Shown here: one piece after another, positions 16,501 through 26,049 of the stretch
Numbering within the stretch: position 1 is the first letter of the stretch
Layout of the letters: the number at the start of each line of letters is the position of its first letter
Assembly (NCBI GenBank): GCA_001443385.1
Contig: LDXP01000008.1
Coordinates: 1-49,178 of the forward strand
Direction of reading: 5' to 3'
Length of the DNA: 49,178 bases
Source: Candidatus Rokubacteria bacterium CSP1-6
Lineage (GTDB): Bacteria; Methylomirabilota; Methylomirabilia; Rokubacteriales; CSP1-6
Program-made: the position numbers and the translations under genes
The notes under the pieces: model-generated
Databases searched by the model: none
Seen by the model: the letters and a program-made list of their open reading frames with translations, nothing else
Told to the model about the DNA's origin: nothing

Positions 16501-16705
16501 GGCCCGTCGGACGGCGGGCCGAGAAGCGAGCCGGGTACCCACCGAAGGTGGGTGGAGGCCCGAGGGAGGAGCACACCGGAGGCGTAACGACCCAGCCCGC
16601 CTCCTGCGGGACTGGGTGCCCGCAAAGGAGTGGCGACGACCGAGAGGTCATCGGTCGCCGAAGGCGATCCCTGGCGGGCACCCGCGAAGCGGGTCGTGCG
16701 AAGCT
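16501..16705. repeat. Cluster of stable hairpins between convergent genes
   Basis: About 205 non-coding bases packed with perfect inverted repeats: GGCCCG/CGGGCC (16501-16520); ACCCACC-GAA-GGTGGGT (16537-16553); the two-part stem 16590-16617; long arms GGGTGCCCGC/GCGGGCACCC (16614-16623 with 16674-16683) enclosing CGACCGA/TCGGTCG and TCGCC-GAA-GGCGA; and ACCCGC-GAA-GCGGGT (16680-16694). Three hairpins have C-GAA-G loops, known to be unusually stable in single-stranded DNA. This may be a REP-like element, a structured RNA or a bidirectional terminator. No transposase is present. Confidence 0.7.
16590..16634 (+). repeat. Conserved hairpin-plus-tail element, copy A
   Basis: A 28-base hairpin (ACCCAG-CCCGC, loop CTCCT, GCGGG-a-CTGGGT) followed by GCCCGCAAAGGAGTGGC. 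The same layout recurs at 42411-42456: same total length, same single bulged base on the 3' side, same CCTCC at the apex and a near-identical tail. Three stem pairs differ by compensatory double changes, which supports a selected structure. Confidence 0.7.
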
Positions 16706-17397
16706 TATCGGCCCGCCGAGGGGAAGACGGGCGGGATGTTCGTGTAAACGATGCTGCCCTGCGAGTCCTCGTATCGGTAGATGACCTGGGGCGTGCCCGC
16801 GCCTGAGCCCCCGCCGTACAGGGAGAGGATGCGCCGGACGTACTGCTGCGTCTCGGGGTACGGCGGGATCCCGCGGTACCAATCGACCGCCTGGGCGCCG
16901 GCGTTGTAGGCGGCCAGCGCCAGCAGCAGATTCCCCCCGTAGCGATCAATCAGGCTCCGCAGGTGGCGCACGCCGCCGTCGATGTTCTGGGCCGGGTTGA
17001 AGGCGTCACGGACCCCGAGCGAGGATGCCGTCTTGGGCATGAGCTGCATGAGCCCCCGCGCCCCCTTGCGCGAGACGGCCCACGGGTTGAAGGCCGACTC
17101 GACCCGGATCACCGACTGGACGAGGCTCGGGTCAAGGCCGTAACGGTCAGCCGCGTCCACGATCTCCTGGGCGTACCGCCCCCGCACGGCTTCGGGGATC
17201 GCCAGCCAGCCTGACGCCGTGCCGCTCCACCCGGGCTGGGGCTGGTAGCGGGGACTGGTGGGAGCGTTGGTCAGGTGGACCACCCCATCCTTGTCCACCA
17301 TCCGGAAAGACGACGCCGGCGCCGGGTCGGCCCAGCCCAGGAATCCCAGCGCCGCCGAGAAGAGGAAAAGAAGCGAACGTCGCACAGTACGCTCCAT
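16705..17397 (-). CDS. Lytic transglycosylase (SLT domain) with flanking DUF4124-like segments
   Basis: A 230-residue secreted peptidoglycan hydrolase. The signal peptide is MERTVRRSLLFLFSAALGFLGWADPAPAS. A DUF4124-like segment (FRMVDKDGVVHLTNAPTSPRY) follows. The Slt/MltC-type catalytic domain then has the catalytic Glu in VIRVESAFNPWAVS, plus GARGLMQLMPKTASSLGV and LLALAAYNAGAQAV. A second DUF4124-like segment (VIYRYEDSQGSIVYTNIPP) ends the protein, so the SLT domain is bracketed by two copies of the small domain. Proteins of this type help insert envelope machines. The gene is monocistronic and convergent with the upstream unknown; its stop lies at the edge of the hairpin cluster. Confidence 0.9.
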   Translation of the reverse strand: MERTVRRSLLFLFSAALGFLGWADPAPASSFRMVDKDGVVHLTNAPTSPRYQPQPGWSGTASGWLAIPEAVRGRYAQEIVDAADRYGLDPSLVQSVIRVESAFNPWAVSRKGARGLMQLMPKTASSLGVRDAFNPAQNIDGGVRHLRSLIDRYGGNLLLALAAYNAGAQAVDWYRGIPPYPETQQYVRRILSLYGGGSGAGTPQVIYRYEDSQGSIVYTNIPPVFPSAGR

Positions 17398-17506
17398 CGT
17401 AGAGGGCCGCGCTCCGGCCTGTCAAGTTTTGGGGATTTCGTTCTAGAGCAAAGGACGTGCCAGGGGCGACGGATCAAGAAGTCGAGAGGTTAGCCTCGGC
17501 TCGGTG

Positions 17507-19921
<2,415 letters not shown>

Positions 19922-19937
19922 GGTCGGTCCCCCACCG

Positions 19938-20324
19938 TCAAAACACGTCGAGCGGGCGGAGCTGGCCCGACGCCGCGCGGACCAGCGCCTCGCCGGGGCC
20001 CCGGTCCCGGTGCTCCCGGGACCGGCCGGCGTCCTCGCGGACGTAGGCCAGCAGGTCTTCGATCTGCTTCTGCATGTCGAGCATCCGGCGCCTCATCTTT
20101 AAGATGGTCTCGACGCCCGCAAGATTCACCCCGAGGTCGCGCGTGAGGCGGACGACGCGGGAAATGTCCTCGACGTCCTCCGCGGAGTACATCCGGGTTC
20201 GGCCCACGGTGCGGCTCGGCTGGATCAAGCCCTTCTTCTCGTAGAACCGGAGGGTCTGAGGGTGGAGCTTGAGCATGTCGGACACCACGCCGATCATGTA
20301 GAGCGGCTTGCCCTTGTTCGTCAC
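19938..20324 (-). CDS. hspR: MerR-family heat-shock repressor HspR
   Basis: A 128-residue MerR-type regulator. The winged helix starts YMIGVVSDMLKLHPQTLRFYEKKGLI and continues QPSRTVGRTRMYSAEDVEDISRVVRLTRDLGVNLAGVETIL, the HspR signature, then a short coiled coil (MRRRMLDMQKQIEDLLAYV). HspR represses dnaK operons with DnaK as co-repressor in actinobacteria and others (family knowledge). Its ATG overlaps the dnaJ stop by 4 bases and lon follows, so it probably controls its own operon. A degenerate HAIR-like site overlaps the dnaK promoter. Confidence 0.92.
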   Translation of the reverse strand: MTNKGKPLYMIGVVSDMLKLHPQTLRFYEKKGLIQPSRTVGRTRMYSAEDVEDISRVVRLTRDLGVNLAGVETILKMRRRMLDMQKQIEDLLAYVREDAGRSREHRDRGPGEALVRAASGQLRPLDVF

Positions 20325-21193
20325 GCGGCCCCCCCTCGAAAGCGCTCGCAGCCGGCGCGCGGCGTTTCCGGCAACAGGCGCTCGAGCTCGCGGAAGATCC
20401 CCTGGGTCCGCGCGTCCAGCCCCCGCGGGATGCTCACGCGCACCGTGACGTACAGGTCGCCGGTGCCCTCGCCGTGCAGCCGCCGCATGCCCTTGCCGCG
20501 GAGGCGAAAGACCTGGCCGCTCTGGGTGCCGGGCGGCAAGACCAGCGCCGTCTCGCCGTCGAGCGTCGGCACCCGAATCCGCGCGCCGAGCACCACCTCG
20601 CCGAGCGTCACGGGCACCTCGCAGTGCACGTTGTCGCCCTTGCGGATGAAGAATGGATGCTCCGCGACGCGCGTGATCACGATCAGGTCACCCCGCGGGC
20701 CGCCGAACGGCCCCGCATGCCCCTCCCCCGGCGCGCGGAGCTGCGCCCCCGTGTCCACCCCCGCGGGGATCGCGACCGGCACCTCCGCGACCTCCGGCTG
20801 AAGGCCGCGGTCGCGGCATGCCGGGCACCCCGCCGCGGCGCACTCCGGGCACGGCCGGAAGCGCTCCACGTTCAGCGTCAGCCCGACGCCGCGCGCCGCG
20901 TCGGCGAACGAGAGCTCCACGGGGACGTACACATCGTCCCCCCGCTGCCCCTGCGCTTCGCCCGCCGGTCGGCGGAACACGCGGTGGCCGAAGCGATCGT
21001 ACAAAGAGCGCGCACCGGGATCACTGAGAATCCGATAGGCTTCAGAGATCTCGTCGAACAGCCCCCCTGCCTCGACATCCCACAAGTTGACGTCGGGGGA
21101 GTACTGGCGGGCCAGCCGGCGGTAGGCCTGACGGAGCTCCCGCTGGCCGGCGCCGATACTGACGCCCAGCACCGCGTAGTAGTCCCGCCTCAT
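20321..21193 (-). CDS. dnaJ: DnaJ-type co-chaperone with atypical SPD motif
   Basis: A 290-residue J-domain protein directly after dnaK. The J-domain ([26 protein letters not shown] through YDRFGHRV) is complete except that the invariant HPD tripeptide reads SPD (YSPDVN; Ser codon TCC, two changes from His). There is no Gly/Phe-rich stretch. The zinc region is reduced to two CxxC pairs ([16 protein letters not shown]), one zinc centre instead of two. C-terminal client-binding domains look normal ([53 protein letters not shown]). In studied DnaJ proteins, loss of the HPD His abolishes stimulation of DnaK ATPase, so this protein may bind clients but work differently with DnaK. It is coupled to hspR by a 4-base overlap. 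Confidence 0.88.
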   Translation of the reverse strand: MRRDYYAVLGVSIGAGQRELRQAYRRLARQYSPDVNLWDVEAGGLFDEISEAYRILSDPGARSLYDRFGHRVFRRPAGEAQGQRGDDVYVPVELSFADAARGVGLTLNVERFRPCPECAAAGCPACRDRGLQPEVAEVPVAIPAGVDTGAQLRAPGEGHAGPFGGPRGDLIVITRVAEHPFFIRKGDNVHCEVPVTLGEVVLGARIRVPTLDGETALVLPPGTQSGQVFRLRGKGMRRLHGEGTGDLYVTVRVSIPRGLDARTQGIFRELERLLPETPRAGCERFRGGAA

Positions 21194-23107
21194 TTACTTC
21201 TTCTCGCCGAGATCCTCGAACTCGGCGTCCACCACATCTCCCTCGGGCGCCTTGGACTTGGCCTGGCCCGCCGCCCCGGCGTCGGTGCTCCCGGCGCCGG
21301 CCTTGGCCTGGGCCTCGCGGTACATGATTTCCGCCAGCTTGTGCGAGGCCTTCATCAGGTTCTCCTGGGCGCGCGTGATCCGGTTGATGTCGTCTCCCTT
21401 CAGCGCCTCGCGGGCCTCGTTGAGCGCGTCCTCGATCACCTTGCGCTCGCCCTCCGGAACCTTGTCGCCGTGCTCCCGCAGGGTCCGCTCGGTCGTGTAC
21501 ACCAACGAGTCCGCCTGGTTGCGGACCTCGATCTCCTGCCGGCGCTGGGCGTCCTCCGCCGCGTGCGCCTCCGCCTCCTTCATCATCCGGTCGATCTCTT
21601 CCTTGGTGAGCCCGGACGAGGCCGTGATCGTGATGTTCTGCTGCTTGCCCGTCGCCGTGTCCCGGGCCGAGACGTTCACGATGCCGTTCGCGTCGATGTC
21701 GAACGTCACCTCGATTTGCGGCACGCCGCGCGAGGCCGGTGGGATCCCGACCAGGTGGAACTTGCCCAGCGTCCGGTTGTCGCGCGCCATGGGCCGCTCG
21801 CCCTGCAGCACGTGCACCTCCACCGACGTCTGGTTGTCGGCGGCGGTCGTGAAGATCTCGGACTTTTTCGTCGGGATCGTGGTGTTGCGTTCGATGAGTC
21901 GGGTCATCACGCTTCCGAGCGTCTCGATGCCGAGCGACAGCGGCGTGACGTCGAGCAGGACCATGTCCTTGACGTCGCCGGTGAGCACGGCGGCCTGGAT
22001 GGCCGCGCCGACGCCCACGACTTCGTCCGGGTTCACGCCCTTGTGGGGCTCCTTCCCGAAGAGGGCTTTCACCATCTCCTGCACCTTCGGCATCCGGATC
22101 TGGCCCCCGACCAGGATGACCTCGTCAATGTCCCGCGGGCTCTTGCCGGCGTCCTGCAGCGCCTGCCGGCACGGGCCGAGCGTGCGCTCGATCAGGTCGG
22201 CCACCAGCGATTCGAGCTTCGCGCGCGTCAGCGTGAGCACGAGGTGCTTGGGCCCGTTCGCGTCGGCCGTGATGAACGGGAGATTGATCTCGGTCTGGAG
22301 GGTCGTCGAGAGCTCGCACTTGGCCTTCTCCGCGGCCTCCTTCAGCCGCTGGAGCGCCATCCGGTCCCTCTTGAGGTCGATGCCGTTCTCACGCTTGAAC
22401 TCCTCGGCGATCCAGTCGACGACCCGCTGGTCGAAGTCATCGCCCCCCAGGTGCGTGTCGCCGTTGGTGGCCTTCACCTCGAACACGCCGTCGCCGATCT
22501 CCAAGATCGAGATGTCGAAGGTGCCGCCGCCCAGGTCGTACACCGCGATCGTCTCGTCCTTCTTCTTGTCCATCCCATAGGCGAGCGCGGCGGCCGTCGG
22601 CTCGTTGATGATCCGGAGCACTTCGAGGCCGGCGATCTGCCCCGCCTCCTTGGTGGCCTGGCGCTGGCTGTCGTTGAAGTACGCCGGGACGGTGATGACG
22701 GCCTTCGAGACCTTCTCGCCCAGGTAGGCCTCGGCGGCCTCCTTGAGCTTGCGGAGGATCATGGCCGAGATCTCGGGAGGCGAGTACACCTTGCCGCGCA
22801 CCTCGACGCGCGCGTCCGCGTTGTCGGTCTTGACGACCTTGTACGGGACGAGCTTGGTCTCTTGCAGCACCTCGTCGTGGCGGCGCCCCATGAAGCGCTT
22901 GATGGAAAAGACCGTGTTCTCGGGGTTGGTGATGGCCTGGCGTTTCGCGACCTGCCCGACCAGGATCTCGCCGTCCTTCGTAAAGCCCACCACCGACGGG
23001 GTGAGGCGGCTCCCCTCCTGGTTGGAGATGACCGTCGGGTCACCGCCTTCCATGACCGCCACCACGGAGTTCGTCGTCCCGAGGTCGATACCGATTACCT
23101 TCGCCAT
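21194..23107 (-). CDS. dnaK: Molecular chaperone DnaK (Hsp70)
   Basis: A 637-residue ATP-dependent chaperone. The N-terminal ATPase starts [39 protein letters not shown] and [14 protein letters not shown] are present. The substrate-binding domain begins near [31 protein letters not shown], and the C-terminal tail is acidic ([15 protein letters not shown]), as in bacterial DnaK. AAGGAG lies 8 bases before the ATG. It is the first gene of the operon; dnaJ starts one base after its stop. No grpE is present in the window, unlike many dnaK operons. Confidence 0.98.
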   Translation of the reverse strand: MAKVIGIDLGTTNSVVAVMEGGDPTVISNQEGSRLTPSVVGFTKDGEILVGQVAKRQAITNPENTVFSIKRFMGRRHDEVLQETKLVPYKVVKTDNADARVEVRGKVYSPPEISAMILRKLKEAAEAYLGEKVSKAVITVPAYFNDSQRQATKEAGQIAGLEVLRIINEPTAAALAYGMDKKKDETIAVYDLGGGTFDISILEIGDGVFEVKATNGDTHLGGDDFDQRVVDWIAEEFKRENGIDLKRDRMALQRLKEAAEKAKCELSTTLQTEINLPFITADANGPKHLVLTLTRAKLESLVADLIERTLGPCRQALQDAGKSPRDIDEVILVGGQIRMPKVQEMVKALFGKEPHKGVNPDEVVGVGAAIQAAVLTGDVKDMVLLDVTPLSLGIETLGSVMTRLIERNTTIPTKKSEIFTTAADNQTSVEVHVLQGERPMARDNRTLGKFHLVGIPPASRGVPQIEVTFDIDANGIVNVSARDTATGKQQNITITASSGLTKEEIDRMMKEAEAHAAEDAQRRQEIEVRNQADSLVYTTERTLREHGDKVPEGERKVIEDALNEAREALKGDDINRITRAQENLMKASHKLAEIMYREAQAKAGAGSTDAGAAGQAKSKAPEGDVVDAEFEDLGEKK

Positions 23108-23150
23108 GTACGTTCTCCTTATCTGGCCTCGAAAACCTTAGTCTGTTCAC

Positions 23151-23179
23151 CTTATATCATCTGAGTTTAGGCTTGTCAA
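23151..23179 (-). promoter_or_regulatory. Sigma-70-type promoter of the dnaK operon
   Basis: On the minus strand, TTGACA - 17 bases - TATAAG, a near-perfect housekeeping promoter. The -10 lies about 44 bases before the dnaK ATG. Vegetative-type elements, with no obvious heat-shock sigma element, agree with control by a repressor (HspR). Confidence 0.8.
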
Positions 23180-23180
23180 T
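23160..23180. promoter_or_regulatory. Degenerate HAIR-like HspR operator candidate
   Basis: TCTGAGT - 7 bases - TGTCAAT read on the plus strand, compared with the HAIR consensus CTTGAGT-N7-ACTCAAG recalled from actinobacteria. Spacing is exact and 9 of 14 bases agree. It overlaps the -35 and spacer of the dnaK promoter, where a repressor would act. The weak second half keeps confidence low. Confidence 0.35.
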
Positions 23181-23261
23181 ATGTGTCTCGAAAAACCCCA
23201 GGATCTCAAATAAAACCTTTTTTTATTGATCCTTATGAGACGCCGGTGCTAGGGTTCGGCT

Positions 23262-23909
23262 ATGAAGTTCGGTTGTATGGGGTGTTTCGTCCTCCTTTTG
23301 ATCCTGGCGGTGGCCCTCGTCGGGGGGGCGGTGGCGCTCTACTACGCGGGGTCGCTCTTCGACATGCCGGCCATTCCCAGCATCGAATACACCCCCTCTG
23401 ACGGCCACCGGGCCCAGCAAAAGCTGTTCGAACTCGCCACGCGGGACTCTAGGCGCTCCGCAGAGTCTGTGGTGCTCACCGAGCGCGAGCTGAACGCGTT
23501 CCTGGCCCGGCACCTGGAAGAGAGCGAGGGCCTCCCCTTCTCGCCGATCATCGTGAGACTCTCCCCGGGCACCATCGAGGTGCAGGGGCGGACGACACTC
23601 GTCAACCTCTTCCAGGGTTTCCCCTTTTCCCTGCTGGCAGAGTACCTCCCCGCCTCCGCGCTGGATCGTCCCGTCTGGGTGACGGTGAGCGGGACCATCG
23701 AGGTGCAGAAGCGGCGATCCAGGACCGAGCGCCCGTACGGGCAGCTCGTGGTCAGCGAATTCAGCCTGGGCAATCAGGACCTGGGTTCCTGGGTCCTGTC
23801 CTGGATGATCGGCGGAAGGCGACAGTCCCTGCTGCGGTGGCAGCTACCGCCGGCGGTGGACGGGATCACGATCGAGCAGGGAAGGGTGGTCATCACGCCG
23901 CGAACGTAA
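23262..23909 (+). CDS. Membrane-anchored unknown protein
   Basis: A 215-residue protein with a single N-terminal membrane segment (MKFGCMGCFVLLLILAVALVGGAVALYYAG) and a periplasmic or external domain of about 185 residues. The soluble part is strand-rich (IIVRLSPGTIEVQGRTTLVNLF, VWVTVSGTIEVQKRRS, GITIEQGRVVITPRT) and contains VVLTERELNAFLARHLEES, a pattern seen in proteins with lipid-binding or AsmA/LEA-like strands, though I cannot assign a family. Two Cys (GCMGC) lie at the start of the membrane segment. It is divergent from dnaK with a 154-base AT-rich intergenic region and convergent with the DUF1844 gene. Confidence 0.75.
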   Translation: MKFGCMGCFVLLLILAVALVGGAVALYYAGSLFDMPAIPSIEYTPSDGHRAQQKLFELATRDSRRSAESVVLTERELNAFLARHLEESEGLPFSPIIVRLSPGTIEVQGRTTLVNLFQGFPFSLLAEYLPASALDRPVWVTVSGTIEVQKRRSRTERPYGQLVVSEFSLGNQDLGSWVLSWMIGGRRQSLLRWQLPPAVDGITIEQGRVVITPRT

Positions 23910-23921
23910 TTCCTGCCCGGG

Positions 23922-24320
23922 TCAGCGCGAACGCGCCGCCCGGACGAAGCGCATCTCGCGGTCGTAGAGAATCCCTTCAAGAAGCCGGCTCTCGTCGGGC
24001 GACCGGTGCCCCTCGGTCTTCTCCCTCAACAGCCGCAACAGGTCGATGCTGAATTGGGCCTGGGCCAGGTCCACCGGGGCCGCCTCACCCGCCGCGTCCG
24101 CCCCCTCGCCCAGATGATAGAGGGCCGAGTTCGCCAGCAGCAGGAACAGCGCAGCGAGATCCGCCTCCGGCGCCGCCTCGGCAGCTCGCGGCGACGCCGG
24201 GGCCCCTTCCGGCAGGATGGTGGCAGCGCGCTCAAGAGGCCGAGCGGCTTCGGGCTCGTCGCCCCGGCCCCGGCGATCTCTGACGGTAAACCCTTCTTCG
24301 GGGGCGTCCTGGGGAGGCAA
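23922..24320 (-). CDS. DUF1844 domain protein
   Basis: A 132-residue protein matching the DUF1844 pattern from memory: FTVRDRRG near the N-terminus, then DLAALFLLLANSALYHLGE, VDLAQAQFSIDLLRLLREKTEG, and SPDESRLLEGILYDREMRFVRA. Function unknown; the family is small, cytosolic and helical. The start is a TTG at 24320, chosen because homologues have a short N-terminal leader before the FxVxDRR motif; no in-frame ATG is available upstream of it. A low-complexity Ala/Pro-rich linker (about residues 24-52) separates the leader from the domain. Divergent from mazG. Confidence 0.78.
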   Translation of the reverse strand: MPPQDAPEEGFTVRDRRGRGDEPEAARPLERAATILPEGAPASPRAAEAAPEADLAALFLLLANSALYHLGEGADAAGEAAPVDLAQAQFSIDLLRLLREKTEGHRSPDESRLLEGILYDREMRFVRAARSR

Positions 24321-24376
24321 CGCTCCGAGCCTACCACACCGATCGGAGGCGGAACAAGGCGCGGGGCCAATGGTGC

Positions 24377-24406
24377 TTGGAGCCTGGATTTCCCCTTGTG
24401 TATAAT
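24377..24406 (+). promoter_or_regulatory. Promoter of mazG
   Basis: Perfect TATAAT at 24401-24406 with a weak -35 (TTGGAG, 18-base spacer). The expected transcription start at about 24413 leaves a leader of about 11 bases to the GTG at 24424 (20 to the ATG at 24433), without a clear Shine-Dalgarno sequence. Confidence 0.55.
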
Positions 24407-24423
24407 GCGCTTACCATTCCCAG

Positions 24424-25257
24424 GTGCCGGACATGACCGACTCTCCCGGAACCCTCTTTGACTCCCTCCTCGCCGTGATGGCCCGTCTCAGGGCAGAGGA
24501 GGGCTGCCCCTGGGACCGCGAGCAGACCCGCGCCTCGCTCAAGCCCTACTTGATCGAGGAAGCCTACGAGGCTCTCGAGGCGCTGGAAGGCGGCGAGCGG
24601 GACGCCATCATGGAGGAGCTGGGGGACCTGCTCTTTCAGGTGGTGTTCCACGCGCAGGTCGCCCGCGAGCTGGGGGAGTTCACCATGGCCGACTTGCTCG
24701 AGCGGCTGGTCGCAAAAATGGTGCGGCGCCATCCTCACGTCTTCGGCGAAGCGAAGGTCTCCACCGCCCGGGAAGCCTTCTCCCAGTGGGAGCGGATCAA
24801 GCACGAGGAAGCGACCCGGGGCGGGGCGTCCCGCTCCGTGCTGGACGGCGTGCCGCAGAGCCTGCCGGCGCTCCTCCGGGCCCAGCGCCTCCAGGAGAAG
24901 GCGGCCCGCACCGGTTTTGACTGGAAGGACGCGGCGGGGGCGTGGGCCAAAGTCAAAGAAGAGGTCGGCGAGGTGGACGAGGCCCTCGCCGGCGGCGACG
25001 GCGCCCAGCTCCAGGAAGAACTGGGGGACCTGCTCTTCGCCGTCGTCAACGTCGCGCGCCTGCGCGGTCTCGACGCGGAAGGATGCCTCCGGGGATCGGC
25101 GGACAAGTTCCGCCGCCGCTTCATGCTTATGGAACGCGAGCTCGCCGCTGAGGGGAAGAGCCTCTCCGAGACTTCCCCGGAGCGGATGGACCGATCCTGG
25201 GAGGCGGCAAAAGCTCGGGAGAAGGACCCGGGCGGATCGGAGACCGGGCGGCCATGA
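24424..25257 (+). CDS. mazG: Nucleoside triphosphate pyrophosphohydrolase MazG
   Basis: A 277-residue house-cleaning enzyme that hydrolyses (d)NTPs to NMPs and PPi. It has the two tandem MazG domains typical of full-length proteins. The first has CPWDREQTRASLKPYLIEEAYEALEALE and EELGDLLFQVVFHAQVA, with the EExxE/ExxD metal ligands. The second has WAKVKEEVGEVDEAL and EELGDLLFAVVNVARL. The start is GTG (24424) or ATG three codons later. The stop overlaps the macro-domain start (ATGA), so the two products are made together. Confidence 0.95.
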   Translation: MPDMTDSPGTLFDSLLAVMARLRAEEGCPWDREQTRASLKPYLIEEAYEALEALEGGERDAIMEELGDLLFQVVFHAQVARELGEFTMADLLERLVAKMVRRHPHVFGEAKVSTAREAFSQWERIKHEEATRGGASRSVLDGVPQSLPALLRAQRLQEKAARTGFDWKDAAGAWAKVKEEVGEVDEALAGGDGAQLQEELGDLLFAVVNVARLRGLDAEGCLRGSADKFRRRFMLMERELAAEGKSLSETSPERMDRSWEAAKAREKDPGGSETGRP

Positions 25258-25781
25258 AGGCGCGGATCGGGAAGACCGACGTTGTCATCGAGCGAGGCGA
25301 TCTCACCGACTGGGAGGTGGACGCCATCGTCAACGCCGCCAACTCCCACCTCTGGATGGGAGCGGGCGTCGCCGGGGCCATCAAGCGAAAGGGTGGAGTG
25401 ATCATCGAAGAAGAAGCGGTCCGCCAGGGTCCAATCGAGGCGGGGGAGGCCGTGATCACGACCGCCGGCAACCTTCCCGCCACGCACGTCATCCACGCGG
25501 CCGCCATGGGTCAGGATTTAAAGACCGACGCCCCGAAGATCGCCCAGGCGACCCGCTCGAGCCTGGCCCTGGCCGACAAGCGCAAGCTCACCTCCATCGC
25601 CTTCCCCGCCCTGGGCACCGGCGTTGGCGGCTTTCCGGCCGCCGCAGCCGCCGAGGCGATGCTCGGCGCCGTGGTGGCCCACCTCAAGGCGGGAACCACC
25701 AGCCTCCGCAAAATCGCGTTTGTGCTGTATCAGGAAGATGCGTGGAAGGCCTTCACGGATACGCTAAAGCGGCTCGTGTAA
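25254..25781 (+). CDS. Macro domain protein (ADP-ribose/nucleotide binding)
   Basis: A 175-residue stand-alone macro domain. Hallmarks are VDAIVNAANSHLWMGAGVAGAIKRKGG near the N-terminus and SIAFPALGTGVGGFP in the C-terminal half. Members bind ADP-ribose or related nucleotides and some remove ADP-ribose from proteins or hydrolyse ADP-ribose 1''-phosphate. The Asn of NAAN and the Gly-rich loop are present. The 4-base overlap with mazG implies a shared job in nucleotide clean-up or ADP-ribose metabolism (inference). Confidence 0.92.
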   Translation: MKARIGKTDVVIERGDLTDWEVDAIVNAANSHLWMGAGVAGAIKRKGGVIIEEEAVRQGPIEAGEAVITTAGNLPATHVIHAAAMGQDLKTDAPKIAQATRSSLALADKRKLTSIAFPALGTGVGGFPAAAAAEAMLGAVVAHLKAGTTSLRKIAFVLYQEDAWKAFTDTLKRLV

Positions 25782-25792
25782 CGATTCCCGCC

Positions 25793-25832
25793 GTGACATG
25801 TCGGTCCATTACGGAGTCCATTACGGTGTCAC
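25793..25832 (+). promoter_or_regulatory. Candidate PilR upstream activating site for pilB
   Basis: Arms GTGACA/TGTCAC form an inverted repeat and enclose two direct repeats GTCCATTACGG 12 bases apart. The centre lies about 130 bases upstream of the start expected from the sigma-54 motif at 25916, a normal distance for enhancer-binding proteins. GTGTC resembles the TGTC-containing PilR sites I recall from Pseudomonas. Confidence 0.4.
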
Positions 25833-25888
25833 AACGGCACAATCCAGCGAAGATTCTGGCCATAAAAAGTAGAAAAATTTAATGTTTC

Positions 25889-25915
25889 CCGGCTGTTGCA
25901 ATTTCCGGCTGTTGC
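25889..25915 (+). repeat. Tandem CCGGCTGTTGC repeat adjoining the pilB promoter
   Basis: Two exact copies of CCGGCTGTTGC separated by 5 bases (16-base period) end immediately before the sigma-54 motif. This could be a regulator site or a duplication. The rest of the 268-base region 25782-26049 holds only an A/T-rich patch (25861-25883). Confidence 0.5.
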
Positions 25916-25931
25916 TGGCATCCTCCCTGCA
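25916..25931 (+). promoter_or_regulatory. Sigma-54 promoter upstream of pilB
   Basis: TGGCATCCTCCCTGCA fits the consensus TGGCAC-R-N4-TTGCW with invariant GG and GC spaced by ten bases. It is the same variant (TGGCATC-N4-CTGCA) as the pilA promoter at 33394. pilB begins 119 bases downstream. A sigma-54-type regulator, pilR, is in the same locus. Confidence 0.7.
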
Positions 25932-26049
25932 CATTCCAAGACCGAATGCGTTGGGCCTGTCATTGCGCCACGTGGATTTCCAAATACCTGGACCGGCCCG
26001 CCTGCGGTACACTAACGGGAACGACACTCGGGTAGGGTGACAGCAGTTC

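Noticed and set aside
20474-23164. Plus-strand 896-residue ORF opposite dnaJ/dnaK
   Set aside because: Antisense shadow of the strongly coding dnaK-dnaJ strand.
23108-23261. CIRCE element upstream of dnaK
   Set aside because: No TTAGCACTC-N9-GAGTGCTAA-like repeat; the operon encodes HspR instead of HrcA.
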